Assembly (NCBI GenBank): GCA_963583595.1
Contig: CAUZWC010000155.1
Span: 1 to 7,340 of the forward strand
Length of the DNA: 7,340 bases
Direction of reading: 5' to 3'
Source: JABIRQ01 sp963583595
Lineage (GTDB): Bacteria > Pseudomonadota > Alphaproteobacteria > CADEGL01
Under the pieces are notes generated by a model that made no database searches, was not told the DNA's origin, and was given only the letters and a program-made list of their open reading frames with translations. Shown here in pieces: positions 1 through 6,930 of this stretch. Position numbers and translations under genes: made by a program. Position 1 is the stretch's first letter; each line of letters opens with the position of its first letter.

Positions 1-734
1 AGAACGCGATGCAGGTGGACGGCTGGAAGCTGATGGACGATCTGCTGGCCGAGATCGGCGAGGACCGGGACATCCGCGCCCTGATCCTGACCGGCGAGGG
101 CGGCACCTTCATCGCGGGCGCCGACCTCAACGATCTCAAGGAGATGAACGCGCAGCTGGCGAGCCGCGAGATTGACACCTCGACCCTGCGCGAGATGGTG
201 CGCATCGCCCAATCCACCGCCGGGCGCATCCGCTCCCTGCGCTTTCCCGTGATTGCCGCGGTCGAGGGCTATGCCGTCGGCGCGGGTTGCGAGGTTGCCG
301 TCGGTTGCGATCTGGTCGTCGCGGCCGAAAATGCCAAATTCGGCTTTCCTGAAGTCACCATGGGGGCCTGCATCACCAATGCGGGCACCTATCTCCTGCC
401 CCGCAAGATCGGCCTGGGCCGGGCCAAGCGCCTGGCCTTCACGGGCGAATTCATCGACGCCAAGGAGGGCTACCGCATCGGCATGGTCGATGACCTGGCC
501 CCTCCTGGCAAGGCACGGGAGGTGGCAGAAAAGCTGGCCCGGCGCATCGCCAGCCGCGCGCCCGTCGTAGTCCAGGCCCATAAGGCCATGCTTGATCGCG
601 GCCTCGATTCTTCCTTCGACGCCGCGCTCTACATGGAGCAGGAATCGGTCCTCATGTCGATGCTGACCGACGACCTCCAGGAAGGCTCGACCGCCTTCTT
701 CGAGAAGCGCGAACCCGACTTCAAGGGGCATTGA
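1..734 (+). CDS. Enoyl-CoA hydratase/isomerase family protein (5' end outside window)
   Basis: Crotonase-fold enzyme, expected to hydrate or isomerise acyl-CoA double bonds in the cytoplasm. The first ATG (position 9) is probably internal: the codons before it read Asn-Ala, giving the NAM motif that lies near the N-terminus of this family, so the start and roughly 10-25 residues are off the left edge. Numbering from that Met, the CoA/oxyanion segment FIAGADL is at 34-40 and GYAVGAGCE at 87-95. Both acidic residues of rat mitochondrial hydratase (Glu144, Glu164) appear conserved as E95 in GAGCEVA and E115 in FPEVTMG, so hydratase activity is plausible. The C-terminus FFEKREPDFKGH is a typical family ending. 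The isochorismatase-like gene follows after 7 bases, suggesting co-transcription. The family assignment is firm; the substrate is unknown. Confidence 0.93.
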   Translation, partial: NAMQVDGWKLMDDLLAEIGEDRDIRALILTGEGGTFIAGADLNDLKEMNAQLASREIDTSTLREMVRIAQSTAGRIRSLRFPVIAAVEGYAVGAGCEVAVGCDLVVAAENAKFGFPEVTMGACITNAGTYLLPRKIGLGRAKRLAFTGEFIDAKEGYRIGMVDDLAPPGKAREVAEKLARRIASRAPVVVQAHKAMLDRGLDSSFDAALYMEQESVLMSMLTDDLQEGSTAFFEKREPDFKGH

Positions 735-741
735 CGCCACC

Positions 742-1470
742 ATGACCGCCGCCGCGTCCCGGTCCACCATTCCCGGCGAACCGACCGCGTTTCCGGTCGC
801 GGGTCCGCTGTCGGACCAGGAGCTGGCGGCGGCCGATACGGCCTTGTTCGTCATCGACATGCAGGTCGATTTCTGCGCCGAAGGCGGCATGATGGAACGC
901 GGCGGCGCGGATATCGCCCGGCTGCGCGCGCCGATCGAACCGATCCGGACCCTGCTCGCGGCGGCCCGCGCGGCCGGGCTGACCATTGTCCATACCCGCG
1001 AGGCCTACGAACCCGACCTTTCGAACGCACCCCGGACCAAGCGCGACCGCCTGGCCAGGCTGGGCCCCTCGATCGGCGACGAAGGGCCGCTGGGCCGCCA
1101 CCTGATCCGAGGCGAACCCTGCTGGGACTTCATCCCCGAACTGCCGCCCCTAGACGGGGAAATCGTGATCGACAAGCCGGGTTACGGCGCCTTTTTTCGG
1201 ACCGATTTGGAAGCGATTCTCGCGGCGCGCGGCATTCACCATGTCCTGCTGACGGGCGTGACGACCGATTGCTGCGTTCATTCGACCCTGCGGCAATGCG
1301 AGGATCTGGGATTGGACGCCATGGTGCTGGAAGACTGCGTCGCCACCGCCTCGGCCGCGGCCCATGACTCGACCCTCGACCTGTGGAAGACGCGCGGCAT
1401 CTTCGGCACCGTCGGGCGGTCCGCCGATGCCATCGCCGCGCTGGCCGCTCTCGCGCCCCGCGCCAGCTGA
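742..1470 (+). CDS. Isochorismatase-superfamily cysteine hydrolase, biuret amidohydrolase-like
   Basis: A 242-residue cytoplasmic amidohydrolase. The family's Asp-Lys-Cys triad is visible: D39 in VIDMQVDF, K145 in IDKPGYGAF and C178 in GVTTDCCVHST. The middle of the protein (RAPIEPI near 62-68, HTREAYEPDLS near 84-94, RGEPCWDFIPEL near 123-134) follows the pattern I recall for biuret amidohydrolase (BiuH) and related ureide/carbamoyl amidases, more than RutB or true isochorismatases. Near the C-terminus, where BiuH-type sequences read QGGVFG, this protein has TRGIFG (217-222), so the Gln linked to biuret recognition seems replaced by Thr and the substrate may differ. The ATG at 742 is preceded by AAGGGG at a long spacing and lies 7 bases after the hydratase stop, which points to an operon. 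C177 next to C178 is a minor oddity. The superfamily is certain; the substrate is inferred. Confidence 0.93.
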   Translation: MTAAASRSTIPGEPTAFPVAGPLSDQELAAADTALFVIDMQVDFCAEGGMMERGGADIARLRAPIEPIRTLLAAARAAGLTIVHTREAYEPDLSNAPRTKRDRLARLGPSIGDEGPLGRHLIRGEPCWDFIPELPPLDGEIVIDKPGYGAFFRTDLEAILAARGIHHVLLTGVTTDCCVHSTLRQCEDLGLDAMVLEDCVATASAAAHDSTLDLWKTRGIFGTVGRSADAIAALAALAPRAS

Positions 1471-1483
1471 ACCGCCCGCCCCG

Positions 1484-1657
1484 GTGACCTCCAACCATTC
1501 CTGCGACAGACTCGCCCTGGCCCTCGCCATCGGATTGTTGATCGGTTTCGAGCGCGGCTGGCATTCGCGCGACGACCATGGCGGCGCGTGGGTCGCCGGG
1601 CTGCGCACCTTCGGCATGGCCACCACGGCCGGGGCCGCAGCGATGTTCGTCCCGTGA
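1484..1657 (+). pseudogene. N-terminal stump of an MgtC/SapB or DUF4010-type membrane protein
   Basis: Reading from the GTG at 1484 gives 57 residues with one hydrophobic segment, LALALAIGLLIGFERGW, then VAGLRTFGM. This is the N-terminal signature of MgtC/SapB and DUF4010 inner-membrane proteins: a first helix, the ER-G charged pair and the AGLRT motif. Those families run to roughly 150-420 residues, so most of the protein is missing; the frame stops right after a second hydrophobic start (TTAGAAAMFVP). No continuation is seen in the other frames, where the DUF6134-like gene begins. The TGA at 1655-1657 overlaps that gene's GTG (GTGA), as in a translationally coupled pair. The simplest reading is a deletion remnant fused to the next gene's start. 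A retained small membrane peptide is possible. No clear ribosome-binding site precedes the GTG. Confidence 0.5.
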
Positions 1658-2400
1658 TCCGCATCCTGACCGGCCTGTTCGCCTCCCTCTCGGTCCTGGC
1701 CGCCGCGGCGCCTGTCGGCGCGGTGGGCTGCGATGCTCCGGCCGGCGAATTGCACTACCGCGTACTGTGGGGCGACGATGATGTCGGCTCTCACGATATG
1801 ACCTTTACGCGTGACGGCGATGCCCTGCGGGTCCGTATCCGAACGCGGATCGACGCCAATCTGATGCTGGTGAACGTGCTCGACTTGAAACATGACGGCG
1901 AGGAAACCTGGCGCAACGGCCAGTTCGAAAGCTATCGCGGACAAACCGTCAGCAACGACGATGTCTTCGATGTTTCGGTCGAGCCCGAGGGTGACGGCTA
2001 TCGCCTCGACCGCAACGGCCTCGTCAGCCACATCCCCGCCAATTCCATTCCCGGCAGCCTGTGGTGCGAATCGATCATCGGCCCGCCAGGCGAGGCCTTC
2101 ATCATCGATTATCTGAAGGGCCGGCTGCGCCATGTCAGGATCGAGGCGACCGCCGCATCGGATATCGAGTCCGGGGGGCGGGCTCTCCCGGCGACGCGCC
2201 ATCAGATCGTCGACGGCTACGATTCCGAAATCTGGTTCGACGAATCCGCTATCGGCTTGCGCGCCCGGTTTCCCGCCAAGATGGGTCCGATGGTGGTCCT
2301 GGACCTCGACAGGCCCGGTCAAACGGCTGCCCGACAAGGCAGCAGGAATTCTGGCCTGCCAGTTGACCCGGCAGGCGGGTCCGTCAAAAATGAACGCTGA
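1654..2400 (+). CDS. Secreted DUF6134-like protein of unknown function
   Basis: 248 residues from the GTG at 1654. This start is preferred over the upstream in-frame ATG at 1588 because it begins a clear signal peptide: MIRILTG, a hydrophobic stretch to about residue 20, and a likely cleavage near VGA-V (about 23). The mature part opens with GELHYRVLWGDDDVGSHDMTF, then alternating beta-rich segments, a central PANSIPGSLW motif and LRARF near the end. This matches my memory of DUF6134 periplasmic proteins, which have no established biochemical role. The GTG overlaps the stop of the MgtC-like stump, and no Shine-Dalgarno site is visible, so translation may be coupled. The last 25 or so residues (from RPGQ) look unstructured and are encoded over two small GC hairpins. 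Family recognition is moderate. Confidence 0.8.
   Translation: MIRILTGLFASLSVLAAAAPVGAVGCDAPAGELHYRVLWGDDDVGSHDMTFTRDGDALRVRIRTRIDANLMLVNVLDLKHDGEETWRNGQFESYRGQTVSNDDVFDVSVEPEGDGYRLDRNGLVSHIPANSIPGSLWCESIIGPPGEAFIIDYLKGRLRHVRIEATAASDIESGGRALPATRHQIVDGYDSEIWFDESAIGLRARFPAKMGPMVVLDLDRPGQTAARQGSRNSGLPVDPAGGSVKNER
2365..2381 (+). other. Small GC hairpins in the 3' end of the DUF6134-like gene
   Basis: GACCC (2365-2369) pairs with GGGTC (2377-2381) around a 7-base loop, directly after a second small stem, GCAGG (2342-2346) with CCTGC (2355-2359). Both lie before the stop codon. The run that follows is A-rich, not T-rich, so this is not a standard intrinsic terminator for the plus strand. It may only be mRNA structure. 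Confidence 0.25.
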
Positions 2401-2423
2401 TTCGGAAAATTAGGAGCACAGAC

Positions 2424-3176
2424 ATGTCGGACACTCGCGTCGCTGTTATTGCGGCCTGCGGCAAAGGGCTGGGCGAGGCAATCGCCCGCAACCTGCACGC
2501 CCATGGCCATAGCCTGGTCATGATGGGCCGGTCGGAAGGAGTCGAGTCCCTGGCTCAGGAACTGGGCGGGATCGCGGTCCGCGGCGATGTCGGCAAGACC
2601 GAGGATCTCCAGAACCTGGTCGATGCCGCGATGAAGGCCCATGGCCGGATCGACGCCGTGATGAACAACACGGGGCATGTGCGCGGCGGCGGCAATACTC
2701 CCGCTTCGGCGCCCGTCTACAGCGCCGATGCCGGCGGCGATCTCCTCGAGGTCTCCGACGAGGATTGGATGAGCGGCCTCAACTACATCCTGCTCAACGT
2801 CATCCGCATGTCGCGCATCGTCACCCCGGTCCTGGAAAAACAGGGCTCCGGCGCAATCCTCAACATGTCCAGCTTCGCCCATCGCGAGCCGGCCCCCGCC
2901 TTCCCCGTCGGCGCCTGTTTGCGCATGGCCCTGGGCGGCTTCACCAAGATGTATGCCGACAAATACGCGCGCGCCGGCATCCGCATGAACTGCATCCTGC
3001 CGGGCTTCATCGAGAACTATCCGTTGAGCGACGAGATTCGCGAGCGGGTTCCGCTCGGCCGTTCCGGCACGCTCGAAGAGGTCGGCGAGACGGCCAGCTT
3101 CCTGCTTTCCGACGCGGCCGGCTACATCACCGGTCAGAGCATCTTGGTCGATGGCGGTATGAATCGCGGGGTCTAG
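2424..3176 (+). CDS. SDR-fold oxidoreductase with a non-canonical active site
   Basis: 250 residues, the usual length of a classical short-chain dehydrogenase. The start is well supported: AGGAG at 2412-2416 lies 7 bases before the ATG. Seen: a Rossmann segment with G13, G15 and G17 but Ala at 11 where the first Gly of TGxxxGxG belongs; D55 in GDV for the adenine pocket; NNTG at 81-84; S150 in the NMSS strand; a FabG-like C-terminus with ILPGF (191-195) and GYITGQSILVDGG (233-245). The YxxxK motif is absent: 13 residues after S150, where Tyr belongs, is G163, and the Lys position is R167 (segment FPVGACLRMALGGFTK). I recall an alphaproteobacterial SDR group with PTSSVFRA in the same place, so this is probably a subfamily trait and not decay. 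The role is unproven; neighbours suggest acyl-CoA metabolism. Confidence 0.9.
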   Translation: MSDTRVAVIAACGKGLGEAIARNLHAHGHSLVMMGRSEGVESLAQELGGIAVRGDVGKTEDLQNLVDAAMKAHGRIDAVMNNTGHVRGGGNTPASAPVYSADAGGDLLEVSDEDWMSGLNYILLNVIRMSRIVTPVLEKQGSGAILNMSSFAHREPAPAFPVGACLRMALGGFTKMYADKYARAGIRMNCILPGFIENYPLSDEIRERVPLGRSGTLEEVGETASFLLSDAAGYITGQSILVDGGMNRGV

Positions 3177-3489
3177 CCCCTGAGGACTCCGGGGCGGCCC
3201 GGTCCGTGGACGGGATTCGCCGTTCGCGGAAATGGCCGTAGAAGAAATAGAGAATGACGAGCAAGAACCCGGTCCGCACCGGTCCGACGAACGACATGGT
3301 GAGGATACCGACCACGCAGGCGAGGCCAAAGCCCATGAGCACCCGGCGCATGGGCGCCCCGGCGAACATCACCAGCACGACGGAACTCGCGAAGCCGCCG
3401 AGCATCAGATCGACGGCGAAATCGTATGTCGCGCCCATGGCGTCCATGCCTCCATACCGACGCGCCATGATCGCGCCAATTCGTCGCAT
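3127..3489 (-). CDS. Hypothetical small membrane protein
   Basis: Up to 120 residues with three likely membrane segments at about 24-44, 49-69 and 72-86, short charged linkers (PMRRV, GPVRT) and a hydrophilic C-terminal tail from RERR. I do not recognise a family. The strand is chosen because this reading gives a coherent hydrophobic protein, whereas the opposite strand gives only a His/Glu-rich shadow. The ATG at 3489 has AAGGA 10 bases upstream; an internal ATG at 3438 (residue 18) has the stronger GGAGG, also at 10 bases, so the true protein may be 103 residues. The last 50 bases overlap the SDR gene tail to tail. The start region faces the acyl-CoA dehydrogenase gene, leaving about 60 bases for any divergent promoters. 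Confidence 0.58.
   Translation of the reverse strand: MRRIGAIMARRYGGMDAMGATYDFAVDLMLGGFASSVVLVMFAGAPMRRVLMGFGLACVVGILTMSFVGPVRTGFLLVILYFFYGHFRERRIPSTDRAAPESSGARPRDSYRHRPRCSDR
3449..3453 (-). promoter_or_regulatory. Possible ribosome-binding site for the internal start of the membrane protein
   Basis: On the minus strand this reads GGAGG, 10 bases before the ATG at 3438. It competes with AAGGA (3500-3504) upstream of the longer start at 3489, so the N-terminus of the membrane protein is undecided. Confidence 0.4.
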
Positions 3490-3534
3490 TGGCCACCCAT
3501 CCTTCGCCCAAGGGCTGCGGCCGCACCCTGCAAC

Positions 3535-3539
3535 AGGAG
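3535..3539 (+). promoter_or_regulatory. Ribosome-binding site of the acyl-CoA dehydrogenase gene
   Basis: AGGAG lies 9 bases before the ATG at 3549. It decides that start over the in-frame ATG at 3489, which would add 20 residues not typical of the family. Confidence 0.7.
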
Positions 3540-3548
3540 CCTGACGCC

Positions 3549-4721
3549 ATGGAATTCTCGCTCTCCACCGAACAGGAACTGATGGTCGAGACAGCTCGGC
3601 GGATCGGCGAGCGATTCGGCCTCGACTATTGGCGCGACCATGACGAGCGCAAGGCCTTCCCGCGCGAGATGTGGCAAGCGATCTGCGATGCCGGCCTCTG
3701 CGGCGTGGCCCTGGCGGAGGAGCATGGTGGATCCGGCCTCGGCATGGTCGAACTGGCCCTGGCGGTCGAGGAGCTCTGCGCCGGCGGGGCGGGCGGCACC
3801 TTGGCGCAGATTTTTATGCTGAACCCGATCTTCGGCGGTGTAGCGATCTCCAAATTCGGCACCGAGGCGATGAAGCGTGACCTGCTCCCCGACCTCGTCT
3901 CCGGGAAGCTCAATTTCTGCATGGCCCTGACCGAACCCGACTCGGGCTCCAACGCCCTCGAGGTCCACTCCTTCGCCCGCGCCGACGGCAATGGCTGGCG
4001 CCTCAATGGCCGCAAAATCTGGATCACCGGCGTGCCCGATGCCCAGAAGATGCTGGTGGTCGCCCGCACCAAAAAGGTCGAGGAAGTCGAGCGCCGCACC
4101 CAGGGCATGACCCTGTTCATCGTCGATGTCGAGCGCGAGGGCCTGACCCATCAGGCGATTGCCAAGCTGGGCACCAACACCCTGGCGTCCAGCAATGTTT
4201 TTTTCGACGATGTCAGGGTCGAACCGGACGAGGTCGTCGGCACGGTGGACGGCGGCTGGGCCCAACTGCTCGAGGTCCTGAACACCGAGCGCATCATGAC
4301 CGTGGCGGGCTGCGTCGGCGCGGCGCGCCTGGCATCGCGCCTCGCCGTCGAATACACCTCGGAGCGCAAGGTTTTCCGCGGCGCGCCCGTCGGCAGCTAT
4401 CAGGGCATTCAGTTTCCTTTGGCCCAATGCCATGCTGAAACCCAATGCGCCCGGCTGATGAACCTGAAGGCCGCCTGGCTGCACGACCAGGGCCTGCCCT
4501 ATGGCAGCGAAGCCAATACCGCCAAGCTGATCGCCGCCCAGGCCCTCTCGGCCACGGCTGAACGCGCGATCCAAAGTATGGGCGGCATGGGCTATGCCAA
4601 GGAAATGCATGTCGAGCGGTTGTGGCGCGACGCACGCCTCTTCCGCTTCGCCCCGATCAGCGAGGAAATGATCCTCAACTTCATCGCTCAACATGATTTG
4701 GGAATGCCGCGCAGCTACTGA
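3549..4721 (+). CDS. Acyl-CoA dehydrogenase
   Basis: 390 residues, full length for the family. It is a soluble FAD enzyme that oxidises acyl-CoA to 2-enoyl-CoA and passes electrons to ETF. It opens with MEFSLSTEQELM, typical of the N-terminal helical domain. ALTEPDSGSNAL at 126-137 and the WITG strand at 158-161 form the FAD/substrate-binding middle domain. The C-terminal domain holds the QGIQFPLA segment (285-292) and SMGGMGYAKE (343-352). The medium- and short-chain catalytic Glu (YEGT motif) would fall at about P369 in FRFAPISEEM, so it is absent there. Instead E247 in LNTERIMTVAG matches the helix-G Glu of isovaleryl-CoA and long-chain dehydrogenases, suggesting a branched or long-chain substrate. 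It does not share an operon with the SDR gene in an obvious way, since a minus-strand gene lies between them. Confidence 0.96.
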   Translation: MEFSLSTEQELMVETARRIGERFGLDYWRDHDERKAFPREMWQAICDAGLCGVALAEEHGGSGLGMVELALAVEELCAGGAGGTLAQIFMLNPIFGGVAISKFGTEAMKRDLLPDLVSGKLNFCMALTEPDSGSNALEVHSFARADGNGWRLNGRKIWITGVPDAQKMLVVARTKKVEEVERRTQGMTLFIVDVEREGLTHQAIAKLGTNTLASSNVFFDDVRVEPDEVVGTVDGGWAQLLEVLNTERIMTVAGCVGAARLASRLAVEYTSERKVFRGAPVGSYQGIQFPLAQCHAETQCARLMNLKAAWLHDQGLPYGSEANTAKLIAAQALSATAERAIQSMGGMGYAKEMHVERLWRDARLFRFAPISEEMILNFIAQHDLGMPRSY

Positions 4722-4764
4722 TAAAATGCCCGCCTGACAACGCCGGACGGGGGACCAAGATGCC

Positions 4765-5079
4765 ATGCGCATCGTGACGAGACTGGGGCTTCTTGCGGCT
4801 TTCCTGCTGGGCTTGACGAGTTGCGGGATCAACGCGATCCCGACCTATGAGGAACAGGCCGCCGCCTGGTCCCAGGTCCTGAACCAGTACAAGCGGCGCA
4901 CCTACCTGATTCCCAACCTGGTCTCCACCGTCCAGGGCGCGGCCGATTTCGAACGCGGCACCCTCAACGACGTGGTCGAGGCGCGGGCACGACCAAGGCG
5001 GTCGAGGCCTGCGCCACGATCCTGGCAACCCATCTGCCCCACGCGGCCGACAACGAAAACGAACAGCCGGATCATTTGA
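4765..5079 (+). pseudogene. Truncated LemA-family lipoprotein
   Basis: The frame encodes 104 residues. Residues 1-20 form a lipoprotein signal ending in the lipobox LTSC (Cys20). Residues 21-74 follow the LemA N-terminal pattern: a GINAIPTYEE stretch, AWSQVLNQYKRR, then LIPNLVSTVQG and TLNDVVEARA. LemA proteins are normally about 180-200 residues and form a helical periplasmic domain. Here recognisable LemA ends at about base 4985, and the remaining 30 residues are basic and Pro-rich, as expected of an out-of-frame reading. The rest of LemA is not found in any frame before modC. A GGGGGA ribosome-binding site lies 10 bases before the ATG, so the stump could still be translated. It probably arose by a deletion that joined it to the tail of another gene. 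Confidence 0.72.
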
Positions 5080-5090
5080 TCAAGATTTGA
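4986..5090 (+). pseudogene. Coding tail of an unidentified gene joined to the LemA stump
   Basis: In the frame shifted relative to LemA, bases 4986-5090 read 34 codons and a TGA stop: GTTKAVEACATILATHLP, then an acidic stretch and DHLIKI. Codons mostly end in G or C and the peptide looks natural, whereas the same frame before 4986 is Arg-rich shadow. It therefore seems to be the 3' end of a gene whose front has been lost. I do not recognise the family. Confidence 0.4.
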
Positions 5091-5120
5091 AGCGGTTTGC
5101 GGCCTCGCTCCTCTTGCCCT

Positions 5121-6266
5121 CTACTCCCGCTTTCCCAGCGAAATATCCATCTCGGTCGGGCGGCCCAGGCTGCGGCGGTCGACGGCGACGGCCTTGATCA
5201 GCGCATAGATAGGGCTGCCCGGCACCAGACGCAGATCCTCGACCGATTTGCGCATGATGCGGGCCCAGAGGGGTGCGCCGACATCCAGCAGGACATGGGA
5301 CTGGGGCGCCTGCGCCCCTTCCTCTGGCGCGATTTCGACCACCGTGCCGGGCAGAACGTTGAGGATGCTGGTCCGCCCCGGCGGATCGAGAGCGATGGCC
5401 ACGTCGCGCGAGCGGATGCGCAGATTGACCGCCGCGCCCTCGGCGAGATCGATGCGCGGACCGATCATCTCGCCCCCCGGGAAGGCGAAGCGGGTGATGC
5501 CGGCGGCCGCGTCATGCCCGGCCACGCGCATCCGGATGATCGAGCCGGCGTCGAGGCGCCCGGCATAGCTGCGCAGATCGAAGCGGTTGGAGACATGTTC
5601 GATCGGCCCGCTCGCCACCACCCGGCCCTCGGTCATCAGGACGAGGTCGGTCGCCAAGCGCACGACCTCGTCGATCTCGTGGCTGACATAGAGGATGGGA
5701 ATGGCCAGATCGCCGGCCAGCCGCTCGACGAAGGGCAGGATATCCTCCTTCCGTCCCTGGTCGAGCGAGGCCAACGGTTCGTCCATCAGCAGCAGACGCG
5801 GGCTGGCGAGGACGGCGCGGGAGATGGCCAGGCGCTGGCGCTCGCCGCCCGACAGCGCGGCGACGGGCCGCTCCAGCAGCGGCGCCAGATCCATCAGCCG
5901 AATCACCGTCTCCGGCGCGAAAAGACGCTCCTCGGCCGGCGTCCGCCGATGGCCATAGAGCAGGTTTCGGCGCACCGAAAGATGGGGAAACAGCCGCGCG
6001 TCCTGGAACACCAACCCCACGCCACGCCGCCGGGGCGGTGCGAAAATCCTGTCGCCCAGCCAGGTCGCGCCGTCGAAGGCGATGCGGCCCTCAGCGCCCG
6101 GCTCCAGCCCGGCGAGAACGCGCAGCAGGGTTGATTTGCCGCAGCCGGACGGGCCGAAAATCGCTGTCACCCCGCCCAGGCCAAGGGCCAGCTTGGCGTC
6201 CAGACGGAACGCGCCCAGGTCGAGCGCGACATCCGCCTCCAGGCGGGGAGGGGCTTCAGCCGGCAT
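5121..6266 (-). CDS. modC: Molybdate ABC transporter ATP-binding protein ModC
   Basis: ATPase subunit of the ModABC importer, acting at the cytoplasmic face of the inner membrane to power uptake of molybdate (possibly tungstate). Numbering from the Met at 6266 (381 residues): Walker A GPSGCGKST at 38-46, Q-loop Q88, signature LSGGE at 139-143, Walker B LLLMDEP at 158-164 with catalytic E163, D-loop SLD 167-169 and H-loop H196. The C-terminal third carries the Mop/TOBE-type regulatory domain (RSRDVAIAL near 286-293, SPIYALIKAVAVD near 351-363) that sets ModC apart from general ABC ATPases. The frame also allows a start at 6293 (390 residues). I prefer 6266 because it gives a normal N-terminus and an 11-base overlap with modB; neither start has a clear Shine-Dalgarno site. 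It converges on the LemA remnant with a 30-base gap. Confidence 0.95.
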   Translation of the reverse strand: MPAEAPPRLEADVALDLGAFRLDAKLALGLGGVTAIFGPSGCGKSTLLRVLAGLEPGAEGRIAFDGATWLGDRIFAPPRRRGVGLVFQDARLFPHLSVRRNLLYGHRRTPAEERLFAPETVIRLMDLAPLLERPVAALSGGERQRLAISRAVLASPRLLLMDEPLASLDQGRKEDILPFVERLAGDLAIPILYVSHEIDEVVRLATDLVLMTEGRVVASGPIEHVSNRFDLRSYAGRLDAGSIIRMRVAGHDAAAGITRFAFPGGEMIGPRIDLAEGAAVNLRIRSRDVAIALDPPGRTSILNVLPGTVVEIAPEEGAQAPQSHVLLDVGAPLWARIMRKSVEDLRLVPGSPIYALIKAVAVDRRSLGRPTEMDISLGKRE

Positions 6267-6930
6267 GGACGGGGAAGCGCCGGTTGAGGGCATAGACCGA
6301 GACCAGAGTGACGAAGCAGAAGATCAGCAGCCCGGCCGACAGCGTGTGGGCGGCGGCATAGTCCAGGGTTTCGACATGCTCGAAAACGGCGATCGAGACG
6401 ACCCGCGTCTCGCCCGGGATATTGCCCCCGACCATCAGGACCACGCCGAATTCCCCCAGGGTATGGGCAAAGCCGAGCACCGCCGCGGTCAGGAAGCCGC
6501 GCCGCGCCATCGGCACGGCGACGGTGAAGAAGCCGTCGAGCGGCCGCGCGCGCAGGGCCGCCGCCGCCTCCAGCGGACCGCGACCGACGGCTTCGAAGGC
6601 GCCCTGGATCGGCTGCACGACGAAGGGCATCGAATAAAGCACGGAGGCAACGACCAGCCCGGCGAAGGAAAAGGTCAGCGCCTGTCCGGTCAGGCTGACG
6701 ACCAGGCCGCCCAGCGGTCCCGCCGGGCCCATCAGGATCAGCAGATAGAAACCCAGCACGGTCGGCGGCAGGACCAGCGGCAGGGCGACCACAGCCTCGA
6801 CCGCCACCCGCGCGCGGCTGCGCGTGCGCGCCAGCCACCAGGCGAGCGGCGTGCCCAAAACCAGCAGCACCGTCACCGTGACGGCGGCCAGCTTCAGGCT
6901 CAGCCAGACCGGGCCGAGATCAATTCCCAT
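6256..6930 (-). CDS. modB: Molybdate ABC transporter permease ModB
   Basis: 224-residue inner-membrane permease with about five membrane helices. ModB hallmarks are visible: PLVLPPTVLGFYLL at 51-64, the EAA loop that docks ModC (EAAAALRARP onward, 121-140), and GEFGVVLMVGGNIPGETR at 159-176. The start is firm: GAGGAAGG at 6934-6941 on the minus strand gives a core 5 bases from the ATG. It overlaps modC by 11 bases, so the two are co-translated. The usual upstream partner modA, the binding protein, is not in the window. Upstream lie 84 bases of non-coding DNA, a repeat element, and a histidine kinase remnant. I see no promoter or molybdate-responsive operator in that gap. Confidence 0.95.
   Translation of the reverse strand: MGIDLGPVWLSLKLAAVTVTVLLVLGTPLAWWLARTRSRARVAVEAVVALPLVLPPTVLGFYLLILMGPAGPLGGLVVSLTGQALTFSFAGLVVASVLYSMPFVVQPIQGAFEAVGRGPLEAAAALRARPLDGFFTVAVPMARRGFLTAAVLGFAHTLGEFGVVLMVGGNIPGETRVVSIAVFEHVETLDYAAAHTLSAGLLIFCFVTLVSVYALNRRFPVHAG

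Noticed and set aside
2342..2390. Possible intrinsic terminator after the DUF6134-like gene.
   Set aside because: Stems are only 5 bp, lie before the stop codon, and lack a T-run on the coding strand.
3232..3582. Plus-strand His/Glu-rich open frame in the gap between the SDR and dehydrogenase genes.
   Set aside because: Its composition is what the antisense of a hydrophobic membrane protein gives; the minus-strand reading is more credible.
3405..4832. 475-codon minus-strand open frame opposite the acyl-CoA dehydrogenase gene.
   Set aside because: Shadow of a well-conserved gene; no motif, and it runs through neighbouring gene ends.
5097..6134. Long plus-strand open frame opposite modC.
   Set aside because: Antisense shadow of a certain ABC ATPase gene in GC-rich DNA; Asp/Arg/Gln-rich with no recognisable domain.
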